NCBI RefSeq assembly: GCF_004187715.1
Contig: NZ_QZWF01000001.1
Location: 930,001-994,000, forward strand
From: Streptomyces sp. F001
Lineage (GTDB): Bacteria; Actinomycetota; Actinomycetes; Streptomycetales; Streptomycetaceae
Length of the DNA: 64,000 nucleotides
Direction of reading: 5' to 3'
The notes beneath the pieces were generated by a model. That model was not told the DNA's origin. It worked only from the letters and a program-made list of their open reading frames with translations, and ran no database searches. A program made the position numbers and the translations under genes. This document shows, one piece after another, positions 37,067-45,876 of the stretch; positions within the stretch are counted from its first letter, which is position 1, and each line of letters begins with the position of its first letter.

Positions 37067-38070
37067 CGCGCACCTCCCGCGAGGACGAACTGATCGGCGG
37101 AGTCGGCCTCGGCATACCGGCGGCCGGTATAGCGGAGGTAGACGTCGTCGAGGGAGGGCCGGGCGACCGTCGCGGCGGCGACTCCGACTCCGGCGCGCTC
37201 CAGCGTGGCCAGCAACGCAGGCACCACGGCGGCGCCCTCGTCGGCCCGGACGCTGATGCGCAGACCGTCGATCAGCACCTCGTGCACGCCCGGCAGTCTG
37301 CCGAGGGTGCCACCGAGCACCGTACGGCCGGCTTCACCGAGCGCCTCGCGCAGTTCCACATGGACGGCGTCACCGCGCAGTTCGCCCTTGAGGGAATGGG
37401 GGCTGCCTTCGACGACGACGCGGCCTCGGTCGACGATGGCGATGCGTTCGGCGAGCCGGTCGGCCTCTTCGAGATAGTGCATGGTCAGCAGGATGGTCAG
37501 GCCCTCCTCACCGGCCAGCCGCCCGATCTCGTCCCACATCGCACTGCGGGCCTCCGGGTCGAGGCCGGTGGTGGGTTCGTCGAGGAAGAGCACCTCGGGC
37601 CGGTGCACCAGGCCGAGCGCCACGTCGAGCCGGCGGCGCATACCTCCGGAGTAGCCCTTCACCGGGCGCCGGGCGGCGTCCGAGAGCCTGAAACGCTCCA
37701 GCAGCTCGTCCACCCGCCGACCGAGCGCGGCGCCCTTCAAGCCGTGGAGTCGGCCCTGGAGTTGAAGGTTCTCACGGCCGGTGGCGACCGGATCGGCGCC
37801 GGAGTTCTGGGCGACCACCCCGATCGCGCGGCGCACCCGGTCGGGGTGGCGCAGCACGTCGTGGCCGGCGACGGTGGCCGCGCCCGAGTCGGGGCGGGCC
37901 AGGGTGGTGAGGATCTTGACGGTGGTGGACTTTCCGGCCCCGTTGGGGCCGAGGAGCCCGAAGACCGTGCCGGGCTCGACGGTGATGTCCAGGCCGCTCA
38001 GGGCCGTGATGTCACCGGGATAGGTCTTGACGAGTTGCCGCGCCTCGACGGCGGGCACACGGGAGTTCAT
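37063..38070 (-). CDS. ABC exporter ATPase (DrrA-like)
   Basis: 335 residues. Walker A is GLLGPNGAGKST, the signature is YSGGMRRRLDVALGL, Walker B is VLFLDEPTTGLD and the switch is TMHYLEEAD. The C-terminal domain (about 240-330) carries the LDDVYLRYTGR motif shared with DrrA. It powers the downstream ABC-2 permease. A PadR regulator gene lies 173 nt upstream on the same strand and probably controls it. Confidence 0.95.
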   Translation of the reverse strand: MNSRVPAVEARQLVKTYPGDITALSGLDITVEPGTVFGLLGPNGAGKSTTVKILTTLARPDSGAATVAGHDVLRHPDRVRRAIGVVAQNSGADPVATGRENLQLQGRLHGLKGAALGRRVDELLERFRLSDAARRPVKGYSGGMRRRLDVALGLVHRPEVLFLDEPTTGLDPEARSAMWDEIGRLAGEEGLTILLTMHYLEEADRLAERIAIVDRGRVVVEGSPHSLKGELRGDAVHVELREALGEAGRTVLGGTLGRLPGVHEVLIDGLRISVRADEGAAVVPALLATLERAGVGVAAATVARPSLDDVYLRYTGRRYAEADSADQFVLAGGAR

Positions 38071-38243
38071 GACGACAGCTCTCCTGGATGAGAGGGACGA
38101 CTGATCCGCGTGAAGAGCGCCGGGCTATCCTGGGTGTGCCGCACCTCGATCGCCCGGTTCTGCCTCACGGCGGACTCGGTTCGGGGTTGGAGACCCTGGC
38201 GGGACTGCTGCAACAGTCCTGCCGGGGTCTGTTCATGCAGGGA

Positions 38244-38891
38244 TCACGTGCCGAAGTGGCGCTGCTCCACCTCCTCCAGCTCCGGCGGCCACTCCCCCGT
38301 CTCGTGGAAGCGCCGCCATGCTTCGACGCCGGGCAGCGAGCCGTCGCGGATCTCCCCGACGAAGCCGCGGACCCACTGCGCCTGCGCCTCGACCATGTGG
38401 AGCTGGTACTCGACCTCGACGAGGAACAGCCGCGGCAGCGTCTCGTAGAGCTTCTCCAGCACCGCCCGCCCGCTGGTGACCTGAACCTCCAGGGATGTGA
38501 GGCGCTCCTGAAGGAGCCGCACCACGTCGTCGGGGGGCAGCGCCCCCAGCAGCGAGAGCGCGGTCTCGAAGATCGGGTACTCCTTCGCCGGGACGGCGAT
38601 CAGGTCCGACAGCCACTCGGTCATCTCCTCACGCCCGGCCTCGGTGAGCCCGTAGACCGTGCGCTCGGGGCGGTTGCCCTGCCGCTCCACGTCGGTCACC
38701 TCGACGAAGCCGTGCTTCTGGAGGTTCTGCACGACCGTGTAGAGCGAGCCGTAGTTGATCTTCGTGCTGGCGTCCTTGCCCTGGCGGCGCAGGGTCTGGG
38801 CGATCTCGTACGGATGCATCGGCTTCTGCCAGAGGGTCGTCATCACGGTCAGCGCGAGCGGGTTGCTCAGCTTGCGGCGCTTGCCCGGCAT
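38244..38891 (-). CDS. PadR-family transcriptional regulator
   Basis: 215 residues. The PadR winged helix (about 10-90) has NPLALTVMTTLWQKPMHPYEIAQTLRRQG and INYGSLYTVVQNLQKHGFVEVTDVERQGNRPERTVYGLTEAGREEM. A long helical C-terminal dimerisation domain (about 100-190) follows. Such repressors commonly control an adjacent drug exporter and respond to its substrate. The ATG at 38891 follows GGGAG by 8 nt. An AT-rich direct repeat lies 20-40 nt upstream. Confidence 0.93.
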   Translation of the reverse strand: MPGKRRKLSNPLALTVMTTLWQKPMHPYEIAQTLRRQGKDASTKINYGSLYTVVQNLQKHGFVEVTDVERQGNRPERTVYGLTEAGREEMTEWLSDLIAVPAKEYPIFETALSLLGALPPDDVVRLLQERLTSLEVQVTSGRAVLEKLYETLPRLFLVEVEYQLHMVEAQAQWVRGFVGEIRDGSLPGVEAWRRFHETGEWPPELEEVEQRHFGT

Positions 38892-38911
38892 GGCGGTGAC
38901 TCCCTCGTTTC

Positions 38912-38932
38912 CGAATATCCGTAAGCGAATAT
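38912..38932. promoter_or_regulatory. Candidate PadR operator
   Basis: Direct repeat CGAATAT-N7-CGAATAT, partly overlapping ATATATCGCGA, just upstream of the PadR gene. It is markedly AT-rich for this genome. Autoregulation is inference. Confidence 0.45.
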
Positions 38933-39048
38933 ATCGCGAGTCACTTCGGAAGTCGAGAGGGTGCAACGAACACGATGTATCGCGATCGAAACCGGCCCCT
39001 CCGACGTCCGCCCCGATCCACCGAAGCCGGACTCCGCCGACGCCCGCT

Positions 39049-39399
39049 CCCACCTGCATCGTGCTGCTCCGCCTTGCGTACGCCATGGTCACCGACCCCC
39101 TGCTGGTGCAGCGCCTGCGCGGCCGTTTCACCTCCACCGGCACCGGCGAGACGGGCGCACCCCTGTTCTCCCTCGGTCGCTGGGGCGTCCCCGGTCAGCG
39201 CCCTCGCCCTGCTCTACGGCCTGTTCATGACGGTCAACCTGGCCTGGCTGCGCGCGGCGGTGTACGACCCGGCGGGCGGGCACTGGTGGTTCCAGTGGTT
39301 CACGGTGCTGTTCCTGACGGTGACCGTCGCGGTGGGCACGGCCTACCGGGTGTACCGGAGGCGGACGGGCGTACCGGAGACGGTGGTCCAGGTCAGTCG
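39049..39399 (+). pseudogene. Amino acid permease remnant, 3' end only
   Basis: C-terminal piece of an APC-type amino acid permease: TCIVLLRLAYAMVTDPLLVQ and APLFSLGRWGVP in one frame, then SALALLYGLFMTVNLAWLRAAVYDPAGGHWW in the next. An extra base near 39192 causes the shift. Only about the last 110 residues of a roughly 500-residue family remain, and no start is present. It lies between the divergent PadR gene and the GNAT gene, whose end it overlaps. Confidence 0.72.
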
Positions 39400-39974
39400 C
39401 CCCGCACGCGCGCGTGCAGGTGCATGTCGTGCCAGCCGTCGGTGTGGAGGCCGGCGCTGCGCTTGGTGCCCTCGAGGGCGAAGCCCGTCTTCGTGGCGAC
39501 GCGGCAGGACGCCGTGTTGGCGACGGCGTGGGTGAGTTCGAGGCGGTGGAAGCCGATCTCGTCGAGCGCCCAGCGGGCGAGGGCGGTTGTGGCGCGGGCC
39601 GCGACGCCCTGTCCGCGGGCCTGGGGCACCGTCCAGTACGCGACCTCCGCCGCGCCGTCCTCGAGCACGATGTCGCGCAGGGCCACGCGTCCCATGAGCC
39701 GGCCGGTGGCCGCGTCGGCGACGGCCCACTGCGCGTTCCTCTCCTCGTTCCAGGCCCGGCTCCACTCCTCGATCCAGCCGCGCACCTCGTCCTCGGATCC
39801 GGCCGAGCGCAGATGCCAGGCGTGCAGGACCGGGTCCTGGAAGGCCTGGTGAACCGCGGGGGCGTCCTCGGCGCTCCAGGGGCGCAGGAGGAGGCCGTCG
39901 CCGGTGGGGAGGGTCGGCTGCGGGGTACGGGCGAGGATGCCGGCGGGCAGCACCGGGCTGGTCAGGAAGGGCAT
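39393..39974 (-). CDS. GNAT-family N-acetyltransferase
   Basis: 193 residues of the RimJ/RimL type. LLLRPWSAEDAPAVHQAFQDP opens the fold, VAYWTVPQARGQGVAARATTAL holds the acetyl-CoA Q/RxxGxG/A loop and FHRLELTHAVANTASCRVATKTGFALEGTKRSAG ends it. It transfers an acetyl group to an amine, possibly a protein N terminus or small molecule. Met at 39974 has AGGATG upstream; another Met lies at 39983. Confidence 0.88.
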   Translation of the reverse strand: MPFLTSPVLPAGILARTPQPTLPTGDGLLLRPWSAEDAPAVHQAFQDPVLHAWHLRSAGSEDEVRGWIEEWSRAWNEERNAQWAVADAATGRLMGRVALRDIVLEDGAAEVAYWTVPQARGQGVAARATTALARWALDEIGFHRLELTHAVANTASCRVATKTGFALEGTKRSAGLHTDGWHDMHLHARVRGD

Positions 39975-40053
39975 GACCCGCATCCTGCCGGGCGGCGGCG
40001 GAGCGGCCCAGCGGTTTTCCGGTGTCGTGCGGTGGCTCGTACGCTTGCACGCG

Positions 40054-40997
40054 ATGAGACGCAAGAGCCGGATTCCGCCCTCCCCGCTGCCGCAGCGCGC
40101 CGGAGTGGATCCGGTGCGGGTGCGGCTGCCTGCCGAGGGACCGTGGGCCACCGTCCGTGAGCATCTGGTGGAGCGGCTGTCGGGGCGGGGGGGGTCGTCG
40201 ACGGGATGTTCGCGGCCGGGCTGATCGTCGGGGCGGACGGGACGGCGGTGGCGCCGGAGGCGGCGTATGTGCCGGGGATGTTCGTGTGGTTCCACCGGGA
40301 GCTGCCGGACGAGGTGCGGGTGCCGTTCCCGCTGGAGGTGGTGCACCGCGACGAGCACATCGTCGTCGTCGACAAGCCGCACTTCCTGGCCACGACCCCG
40401 CGCGGCAGCCATGTCGCCGAGACCGCGCTGGCCCGGCTGCGGCGGGAGCTGGGCATCCCGACGCTGGGCGCCGCGCACCGGCTGGACCGGCTCACCGCGG
40501 GGCTGGTGCTGTTCACGGTGCGGCCCGAGGAGCGCGGTGCGTACCAGACGCTGTTCCGGGACCGGCTGGTGCGCAAGGAGTACGAGGCGGTCGCCCCGTA
40601 CGATCCCGCGCTCGGCCTGCCCCGCACGGTGCGCAGCCGGATCGTGAAGGAGCGCGGCTCGCTGACCGCCCGCGAGGTCGAGGGCGAGCCGAACGCGGTG
40701 AGCCGTATCGAACTGATCGAGCACCGTACGGACCTGGGCCGCTACCGGCTGGTGCCCGGCACCGGGCAGACCCATCAGCTGCGGGTGCACATGAACGCGC
40801 TGGGGGTGCCGATCCTCGGCGATCCGCTCTATCCGGTGGTGACCGGCCCCGTGCCGGCCGGTGACTTCCGGCGCCCGCTGCAACTGCTGGCGCGGGAGCT
40901 GGAGTTCACCGATCCGGTCACGGGGGTGGCGCATCTGTTCCGCAGTGAGCGGACGCTGACGGCCTGGTCCTGTTTCCCGCAGTGGGCGGGTCAGTAG
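40054..40997 (+). pseudogene. RluA-family pseudouridine synthase, frameshifted at a G8 run
   Basis: The N terminus (MRRKSRIPPSPLPQRAGVDPVRVRLPAEGPWATVREHLVERL) is in one frame and the rest (from VVDGMFAAGLIVGADGTAV) in another. The shift is at a run of eight G (40187-40194); nine G would restore one 314-residue frame. The catalytic motif AHRLDRLTAGLVLF (Asp) and the conserved FRDRLVRKEYEA and TGQTHQLRVHMNALGVPILGDPLYP are intact. Family enzymes isomerise uridines in rRNA or tRNA. A protein from the ATG at 40206 would keep the whole catalytic domain. Sequencing error is a real possibility. Confidence 0.75.
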
Positions 40998-42481
40998 CCC
41001 CGCCACCAGCGCAGGAACCGCTGCCAGGCGCCCGGCCTGCGGGGGGCCGGCTCCGGCGTCGGTGTCGGTGTCGGTGCGACGGGCTCGGCCGGCCGGGGTT
41101 CGGGGACGACGGCGGGTGCCGGCTCGGGCTCGATCGTGCCGACCTGCCAGCTGGCGCGCTGCTGTGGCACCGACCGGGGGCTCGGCGGTTCCATGACGTC
41201 CTCCGGCGGCTTCGGCACGAAGTGCACCGGGAGCTCCACCAGATGGCGTGAGGCGATCGACTCCCGCCACTCCAACTCGTCCTCGTCACATTCGAGTTCG
41301 ACGTCCGGGAGTCGCATCAGCAGCGCGTCGACGCCGACGTCGGCGATGGCCCGGCCGATGTCCTGGCCGGGGCACTCGTGCGGGCCGCCGCCGAAGGCGA
41401 GGTGGGAGCGGTTGCCCTGCATGTTGGCGGCGAGGTCGGGCCGCACCTTGGGGTCGATGTTGCCCGGGGCCGGCGCGAAGAGCAGTCCGTCGCCCTTGCG
41501 GATGCGGTGACCGCCGAGCTCGGTCTCCTGCTTGGCGAAGTAGCCGAGGACGGTGCTGAACGGCGGCTCGTCCCACAGGGACTGCTCGACCGCCTCGGGC
41601 ACCGTCATCTGGCCGCCGTTGAGCTGGGCGCGGAAACGCGGGTCGGTGAGCACCATGCGCAGCGCGTTGGACAGGAGGTTGACCGTGGCCTCGTAGGCGG
41701 CGAAGAGGACGAGCCGCAGGTGTTCCCTGACCTCGTCGTCGGTGAGCCGGGCCGGGTGGGTGATGAGGTGGCTGGTGAAGTCCTCCTCGGGGTGGGCGCG
41801 GCGGCGTGCGGTGAGCCGGCCGAGGGCGTCCATGACGTAGGCGTGGCTGGCGAGCGCGGTCTCGGTGCCCTTGAGCGCGTCGCGGGCGGACTGCACCAGC
41901 CGCTCGTTGTACTCGTCGGGCATGCCGAGGATCTCGCACATCACCGCCATCGGCAGATGCTCGGCGAACTGGCTGACGAGTTCGGCGTGGCCCTGCTCGC
42001 AGAACTCGTTGACGAGCCGCTGGGTGTAGCGGTTGATGTGCCGGCGGATGCTGCGGTGGTCGATGGTCGACATGGCGCCGGTGACGGCGCCGCGCAGCCG
42101 CAGATGCTCCTCGCCCTCGGCGTGGGAGCAGATGGGCTGCCAGGCGATGTGCGGCATGAGCGGATGGTCGGGCTTGACCATGCCTTCCTGGAGCGGGGTC
42201 CAGATGCGGCTGTCCCGGGTGAACAGCGAGGGTGTACGCACCATCTGCAGGTTCTCGGCGTGTCCGAGGACCACCCACACGGGGATGTCGTCGTGCAGCA
42301 GCACGGGCGCCACCTGGCCGTGCTCCTCGCGGAGTTGCTCGTAGAGGTCGCCCAGGTCCTCCGCCTGGTGCAGCCGGTGCAGTCCGCCGGGGCCGCGGCC
42401 GTGGGCGGGGCAGCCGGGCGGCGGGCCACCGAACGTGAGATCGTCGTCCGTACCGGTACGGGAAGGGATGTCAGGCGTCAC
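40991..42481 (-). CDS. cvnE: CYP157-type cytochrome P450 of the conservon
   Basis: 496 residues. The haem loop FGGGPHECPGQDIG supplies the ligand Cys370. The K-helix has EQSLW (299-303) in place of the usual ExxR, the hallmark of the Streptomyces CYP157 family, and the I-helix (VLFAAYEATVNLL) departs from AGxDT. A Pro-rich tail (about 430-480) ends in a basic aromatic helix (WQRFLRWWRGY) that may touch the membrane. It lies 48 nt after cvnD and is probably co-transcribed. Substrate and redox partner are unknown. The gene name follows conservon usage. Confidence 0.88.
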   Translation of the reverse strand: MTPDIPSRTGTDDDLTFGGPPPGCPAHGRGPGGLHRLHQAEDLGDLYEQLREEHGQVAPVLLHDDIPVWVVLGHAENLQMVRTPSLFTRDSRIWTPLQEGMVKPDHPLMPHIAWQPICSHAEGEEHLRLRGAVTGAMSTIDHRSIRRHINRYTQRLVNEFCEQGHAELVSQFAEHLPMAVMCEILGMPDEYNERLVQSARDALKGTETALASHAYVMDALGRLTARRRAHPEEDFTSHLITHPARLTDDEVREHLRLVLFAAYEATVNLLSNALRMVLTDPRFRAQLNGGQMTVPEAVEQSLWDEPPFSTVLGYFAKQETELGGHRIRKGDGLLFAPAPGNIDPKVRPDLAANMQGNRSHLAFGGGPHECPGQDIGRAIADVGVDALLMRLPDVELECDEDELEWRESIASRHLVELPVHFVPKPPEDVMEPPSPRSVPQQRASWQVGTIEPEPAPAVVPEPRPAEPVAPTPTPTPEPAPRRPGAWQRFLRWWRGY

Positions 42482-42529
42482 AGCGGGTCGCTTTCGGGAA
42501 CGGTGCTGGATCGGGGGGTCGATCGGGGA

Positions 42530-43150
42530 TCAGGCGAGCTTGCCCATCAGGGCGAGGGAGTGCAGGAAGCGCATCAGGGTCATCAGGACGTCCCGGCTGG
42601 AGGCCCGGCGGCGTACGTCGCACTCGATGATGGGGATGGCCTCGGGCAGGTCGAGTGCGGTCCGCAGGTCCTCGAGGGGGTAACGGGGGGCGTCCGGGAA
42701 GGAGTTGACGGCCACCACGAACGGCACCCCGCGCTCCTCCAGCCGCCCCATGACGTCGAAGCTGACCTCCAGGCGCCGGGTGTCGACCAGGACGACGGCG
42801 CCGAGGGCGCCTTCGAACAGGCCGTTCCACAGGAACCAGAAGCGTTCCTGGCCGGGCGTGCCGAAGAGGTAGAGCACGAGTTGGTCCGTGATGCTGATGC
42901 GGCCGAAGTCCATCGCCACGGTGGTGGCGGTCTTGGACTCGGAGCCGTAGTTGTCGTCGACTCCGATGCCGGCCTGCGTCATGGTCTCCTCGGTGGTCAG
43001 CGGACGGATCTCGCTGACCGAGCCGACCATGGTCGTCTTGCCGACACCGAAGCCACCCACGATCACGATCTTCACCGCGGCCTGGGCCGTGTGCGGCAGA
43101 TGATCCTCGGCGCGTGGGCCCGGGATGGTGTCAGAGCTTTTGAAGTCCAT
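42530..43150 (-). CDS. cvnD: Conservon small GTPase CvnD
   Basis: 206-residue Ras-like GTPase of the MglA/conservon type. The P-loop is GGFGVGKTT (32-40), switch II is FGTPGQERFW, and VAVNSFPDAP is a degenerate G4. In S. coelicolor, Cvn proteins form a membrane complex resembling a eukaryotic G-protein-coupled receptor system. The start overlaps cvnC by 20 nt. Confidence 0.94.
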   Translation of the reverse strand: MDFKSSDTIPGPRAEDHLPHTAQAAVKIVIVGGFGVGKTTMVGSVSEIRPLTTEETMTQAGIGVDDNYGSESKTATTVAMDFGRISITDQLVLYLFGTPGQERFWFLWNGLFEGALGAVVLVDTRRLEVSFDVMGRLEERGVPFVVAVNSFPDAPRYPLEDLRTALDLPEAIPIIECDVRRRASSRDVLMTLMRFLHSLALMGKLA

Positions 43151-43526
43151 GCATCACCGCTTCGAGGATGGAACGGTCGGGGAGCGCCTGGCGGACGATC
43201 GGGGCGCGGGCCCGCACCAGTTCGGCCGTCAGCAGCTCGGTGAGCAGGACGGTCACCACGCTGAACGGCAGATTGAGGTAGGCCGACAGCTCGGCCACGG
43301 ACAGGGGGGCCGAACAGAGCCGGAGCAGCGCCGCCTGCTCGGGCGTGGCGGAAGGCCGGGGATCGGCGTTCGCCACGATCAACGTGACCAGGTCGAGCGG
43401 CACCCGGGACCCGTCCTCGCCGGTGATGGTGTACAGCCGCTCGGGGTTCTGGCCGTCACCCTGCTTGGCGGGCTGCGGCGCCGGATCCGGCAGAGGATGA
43501 CGCCTCTGGCGTTGGGGAGGAGTCAT
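43131..43526 (-). CDS. cvnC: Conservon DUF742 protein CvnC
   Basis: 131 residues. A basic Pro-rich N terminus precedes the DUF742 winged-helix-like domain with LYTITGEDGSRVPLDLVTLIVA, LLRLCSAPLSVAELSAYLNLPFSVVTVLLTELL and DRSILEAVMHGLQKL. The ATG overlaps the cvnB stop (ATGA). CvnC is a core component of the conservon complex, with no enzymatic role assigned. Confidence 0.94.
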   Translation of the reverse strand: MTPPQRQRRHPLPDPAPQPAKQGDGQNPERLYTITGEDGSRVPLDLVTLIVANADPRPSATPEQAALLRLCSAPLSVAELSAYLNLPFSVVTVLLTELLTAELVRARAPIVRQALPDRSILEAVMHGLQKL

Positions 43527-43930
43527 ACGGTACGCCCGCTGCGTCGGGGCGGACTGGTCAGATGGGCGCCGATCCGCACGACGAGGTCGCGCATGTGCGC
43601 GCTCATGTAGCCGGGTTCGCACCGCACGTCGGCGAGGACCGCGAGGTAGGCGTTGGCGCCGGCGGCCATCAGGTAGAAGTAGCCGCCGTCGATCTCGACG
43701 ACGACCAGCTTCATCTCGCCCTCGCTGCCCGGGATCTCCTGGGCGACGGCGCTCGTCAGGCTCTGCAGCCCGGCACAGGCCGCGGCGACCCGGTCGGCGG
43801 CGTCCGGGTCGCCGCCGTGCCTGGCGATGCGCAGGCCGTCGGCGGAGAGCACCACGATCATCTCGATGCCCGGGACGCCGTCGTCCAGCTCCTTGAGCAT
43901 CCAGTCGAAGTTCCCTCGCTGCTGGATCAC
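43523..43930 (-). CDS. cvnB: Conservon roadblock/LC7 protein CvnB
   Basis: 135 residues of the roadblock/LC7 fold: FDWMLKELDDGVPGIEMIVVLSADGLRIA, then AACAGLQSLTSAVAQE and GYFYLMAAGANAYLAVLAD. Such proteins regulate small Ras-like GTPases, as MglB does for MglA, so CvnB probably acts on CvnD. The GTG start overlaps the cvnA stop (GTGA). Confidence 0.95.
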   Translation of the reverse strand: MIQQRGNFDWMLKELDDGVPGIEMIVVLSADGLRIARHGGDPDAADRVAAACAGLQSLTSAVAQEIPGSEGEMKLVVVEIDGGYFYLMAAGANAYLAVLADVRCEPGYMSAHMRDLVVRIGAHLTSPPRRSGRTV

Positions 43931-45573
43931 TTGGGCTCCCCCTCGTCATCGGCCTCGGTACGGGCCGGGTCCTTGATCAGATGGGTGAATGCGGCAGGGT
44001 CGCGGGTGAACGCGGTGGGGTGGACGCCCGGGGGCAGGTCCTTCTTCAGGCCCTCCCAGAAGGCCTCGAAGGCCAGCCCGGGTTCGCGCTCCTTGTGCTT
44101 CTTCCGCTCCGGATCAGGCGCCGGTTCGGGCCGGGGCTGCATCCAGCGCAGGGCTTCCTCGTCGCCCTCGCGTGCGGCCTTCTCGAGGGCCGCCTGCTCG
44201 GCGAGCCGCTGGTCCAGCGGGATCTTCATCCGGCTGCGCCGCTGCGGCAGGCCCTGGGCGGTCCACTCGGTGACCTCGGGGACCTCGTCCTCCATGGAGA
44301 CCGTGGCGGGGATGCGCGGGCTGGTGGGGCGGCGCTTCTTGGGCGTGCGCTTGGGGCCGTCCACCGTGCCGGGCGTGGTCTGGGGCAACGCGGTGGCGCC
44401 GATGCCGTGGGCGAGGCCGACTCCGGGCTCGTCGGTCATCATCTCGCTGGGTACGACGAGGATGGCGCGGACCCCGCCGTACGCGGAGGCGCGCAGGGAG
44501 ACCTGCATGTTGTGCGCCGAGCAGAGCCGGCCGACGACGGCGAGGCCCAGCCGCGGGGCGTCGCTGTCGCCGAGTTCCTGCAGGTCGCCGCCGGCCTTGG
44601 CGCGCTCCAGCATGCCCTCGGCCCGCTTGCGGGCCTCCTCGCTGAGGCTGACGCCGGCGTCCTCGATCTCGATGCAGACACCGGTCTGCACCTCGGTGGC
44701 GGTGACGTGGACCTTGGTGTTGGGCGGCGAGTAGCGGGTGGCGTTGTCCAGGAGTTCGGCGGCGGCGTGGATGACCGGCTCGACGGCGATGCCCTTGATG
44801 TTGACCTTGGCGATCGAGGCCAGGTTGATCCGGCGGTACTCCAGGATCCGGGACATGGCGCCGCGCAGCACGCTGTAGAGGGCGACGGGCCGGGGCCACT
44901 GGCGTCCGGGGCGACCGCCGCCGAGGACGGAGACGGAGTCGGCGAGGCGGCCGATCAGCGCGTTGCCGTGGTCGATGCGCAGCAGGTCGTCGAAGACCTC
45001 GGGGTTTCGGCCGTGGTCCTCCTCCATCTCCCTCAGTTCCTTGGCCTGCTGGTGGACGATGGCCTGGACGCGTCGGGCGACGCTGACGAAGGCTCGCTGG
45101 GAGGAGTCGCGCAGGGCTTCCTCGTGGTCCACGATCCGCAGAACCGTCGTGATCACCTGGATTTCGGCCTCGGAGAGGGCCCGGAAGTCGGGGTTCTCCT
45201 GGCCGAGCTGGCGCAGCACCTCGTGGGGCGAGTTGCCGAGGCGCAGCCGGCGCAGCGCGGCCGGCAGATGCTCGTCGGCGAGCCGGGCGATGTGCTCGTC
45301 GTGGGCGGCGATGCGCCGCTCCAGATACGCCGTGTGCCGGGCATGTTCGGCACGCAGGTCCCGCAGAGCGCGGCTGCGGCGCACCGCCTCGGCCGCGGTC
45401 GCGATCACCAGGAGCGTGGCGATGCCGCCGCACCAGCCGACCGCGATCCGGGCGGACTGCGTCACCAGGGCGACGGACGCCCCGGTCGCCGCGGCCATCA
45501 GTATGGCCGGCAGCAACAGCACGCGCGCATAGGGAAGTTCACGGCGTACGGGTGGGGATTGAACACTCACCAT
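43927..45573 (-). CDS. cvnA: Conservon sensor-kinase-like protein CvnA
   Basis: 548 residues. Two membrane helices (about 16-37 and 41-64) lead into a coiled-coil/dimerisation segment (about 65-170), then a HATPase domain with AAELLDNATRYSPPNTKVHV (N-box) and GLAVVGRLCSAHNMQVSLRASAYGGVRAILVVP. No typical HExxxP H-box is visible, so phosphotransfer is doubtful and ATP binding may serve signalling. A long charged, Pro-rich tail follows about residue 390. The ATG at 45573 has AGAGGG upstream. It is the first gene of cvnABCD and the P450. Confidence 0.92.
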   Translation of the reverse strand: MVSVQSPPVRRELPYARVLLLPAILMAAATGASVALVTQSARIAVGWCGGIATLLVIATAAEAVRRSRALRDLRAEHARHTAYLERRIAAHDEHIARLADEHLPAALRRLRLGNSPHEVLRQLGQENPDFRALSEAEIQVITTVLRIVDHEEALRDSSQRAFVSVARRVQAIVHQQAKELREMEEDHGRNPEVFDDLLRIDHGNALIGRLADSVSVLGGGRPGRQWPRPVALYSVLRGAMSRILEYRRINLASIAKVNIKGIAVEPVIHAAAELLDNATRYSPPNTKVHVTATEVQTGVCIEIEDAGVSLSEEARKRAEGMLERAKAGGDLQELGDSDAPRLGLAVVGRLCSAHNMQVSLRASAYGGVRAILVVPSEMMTDEPGVGLAHGIGATALPQTTPGTVDGPKRTPKKRRPTSPRIPATVSMEDEVPEVTEWTAQGLPQRRSRMKIPLDQRLAEQAALEKAAREGDEEALRWMQPRPEPAPDPERKKHKEREPGLAFEAFWEGLKKDLPPGVHPTAFTRDPAAFTHLIKDPARTEADDEGEPK

Positions 45574-45876
45574 GTGGGCCCTCTGAAACGAATCGGCTGG
45601 GTGTGGGGCGAGCTTGCAGGGGGGTATGTCATGAGAGATGTCAGGATCATCAGGATGTTTGGGAACAAGCGCACGAATACACCGCAACTCGGTGCGCTGC
45701 GGGCGAGCTTAGTCCGACCGGATCATCGCCGTGTCATATTCAGCAAGCACCTGAAACGGGGCGTACGACAGGAGTACTCTCGGCTGTTTACACGCTCGGA
45801 TTGCGTTCGCACACGCTGCGTGATGGCGTACAGGCATACGAAAACACCTCACCGTCACGGGTGAACGAGCGGCCGG
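45574..45876. other. Promoter region upstream of the conservon
   Basis: 303 nt, less GC-rich than the genes around it. It should hold the cvn operon promoter on the minus strand; I cannot assign clear -35 and -10 boxes. On its left end it joins the intact cvnA gene and on its right a broken TetR gene. Confidence 0.45.

Noticed and set aside
41040..41080. GGTGTC tandem repeat
   Set aside because: It encodes the Pro/Thr-rich P450 tail and is not an independent element.
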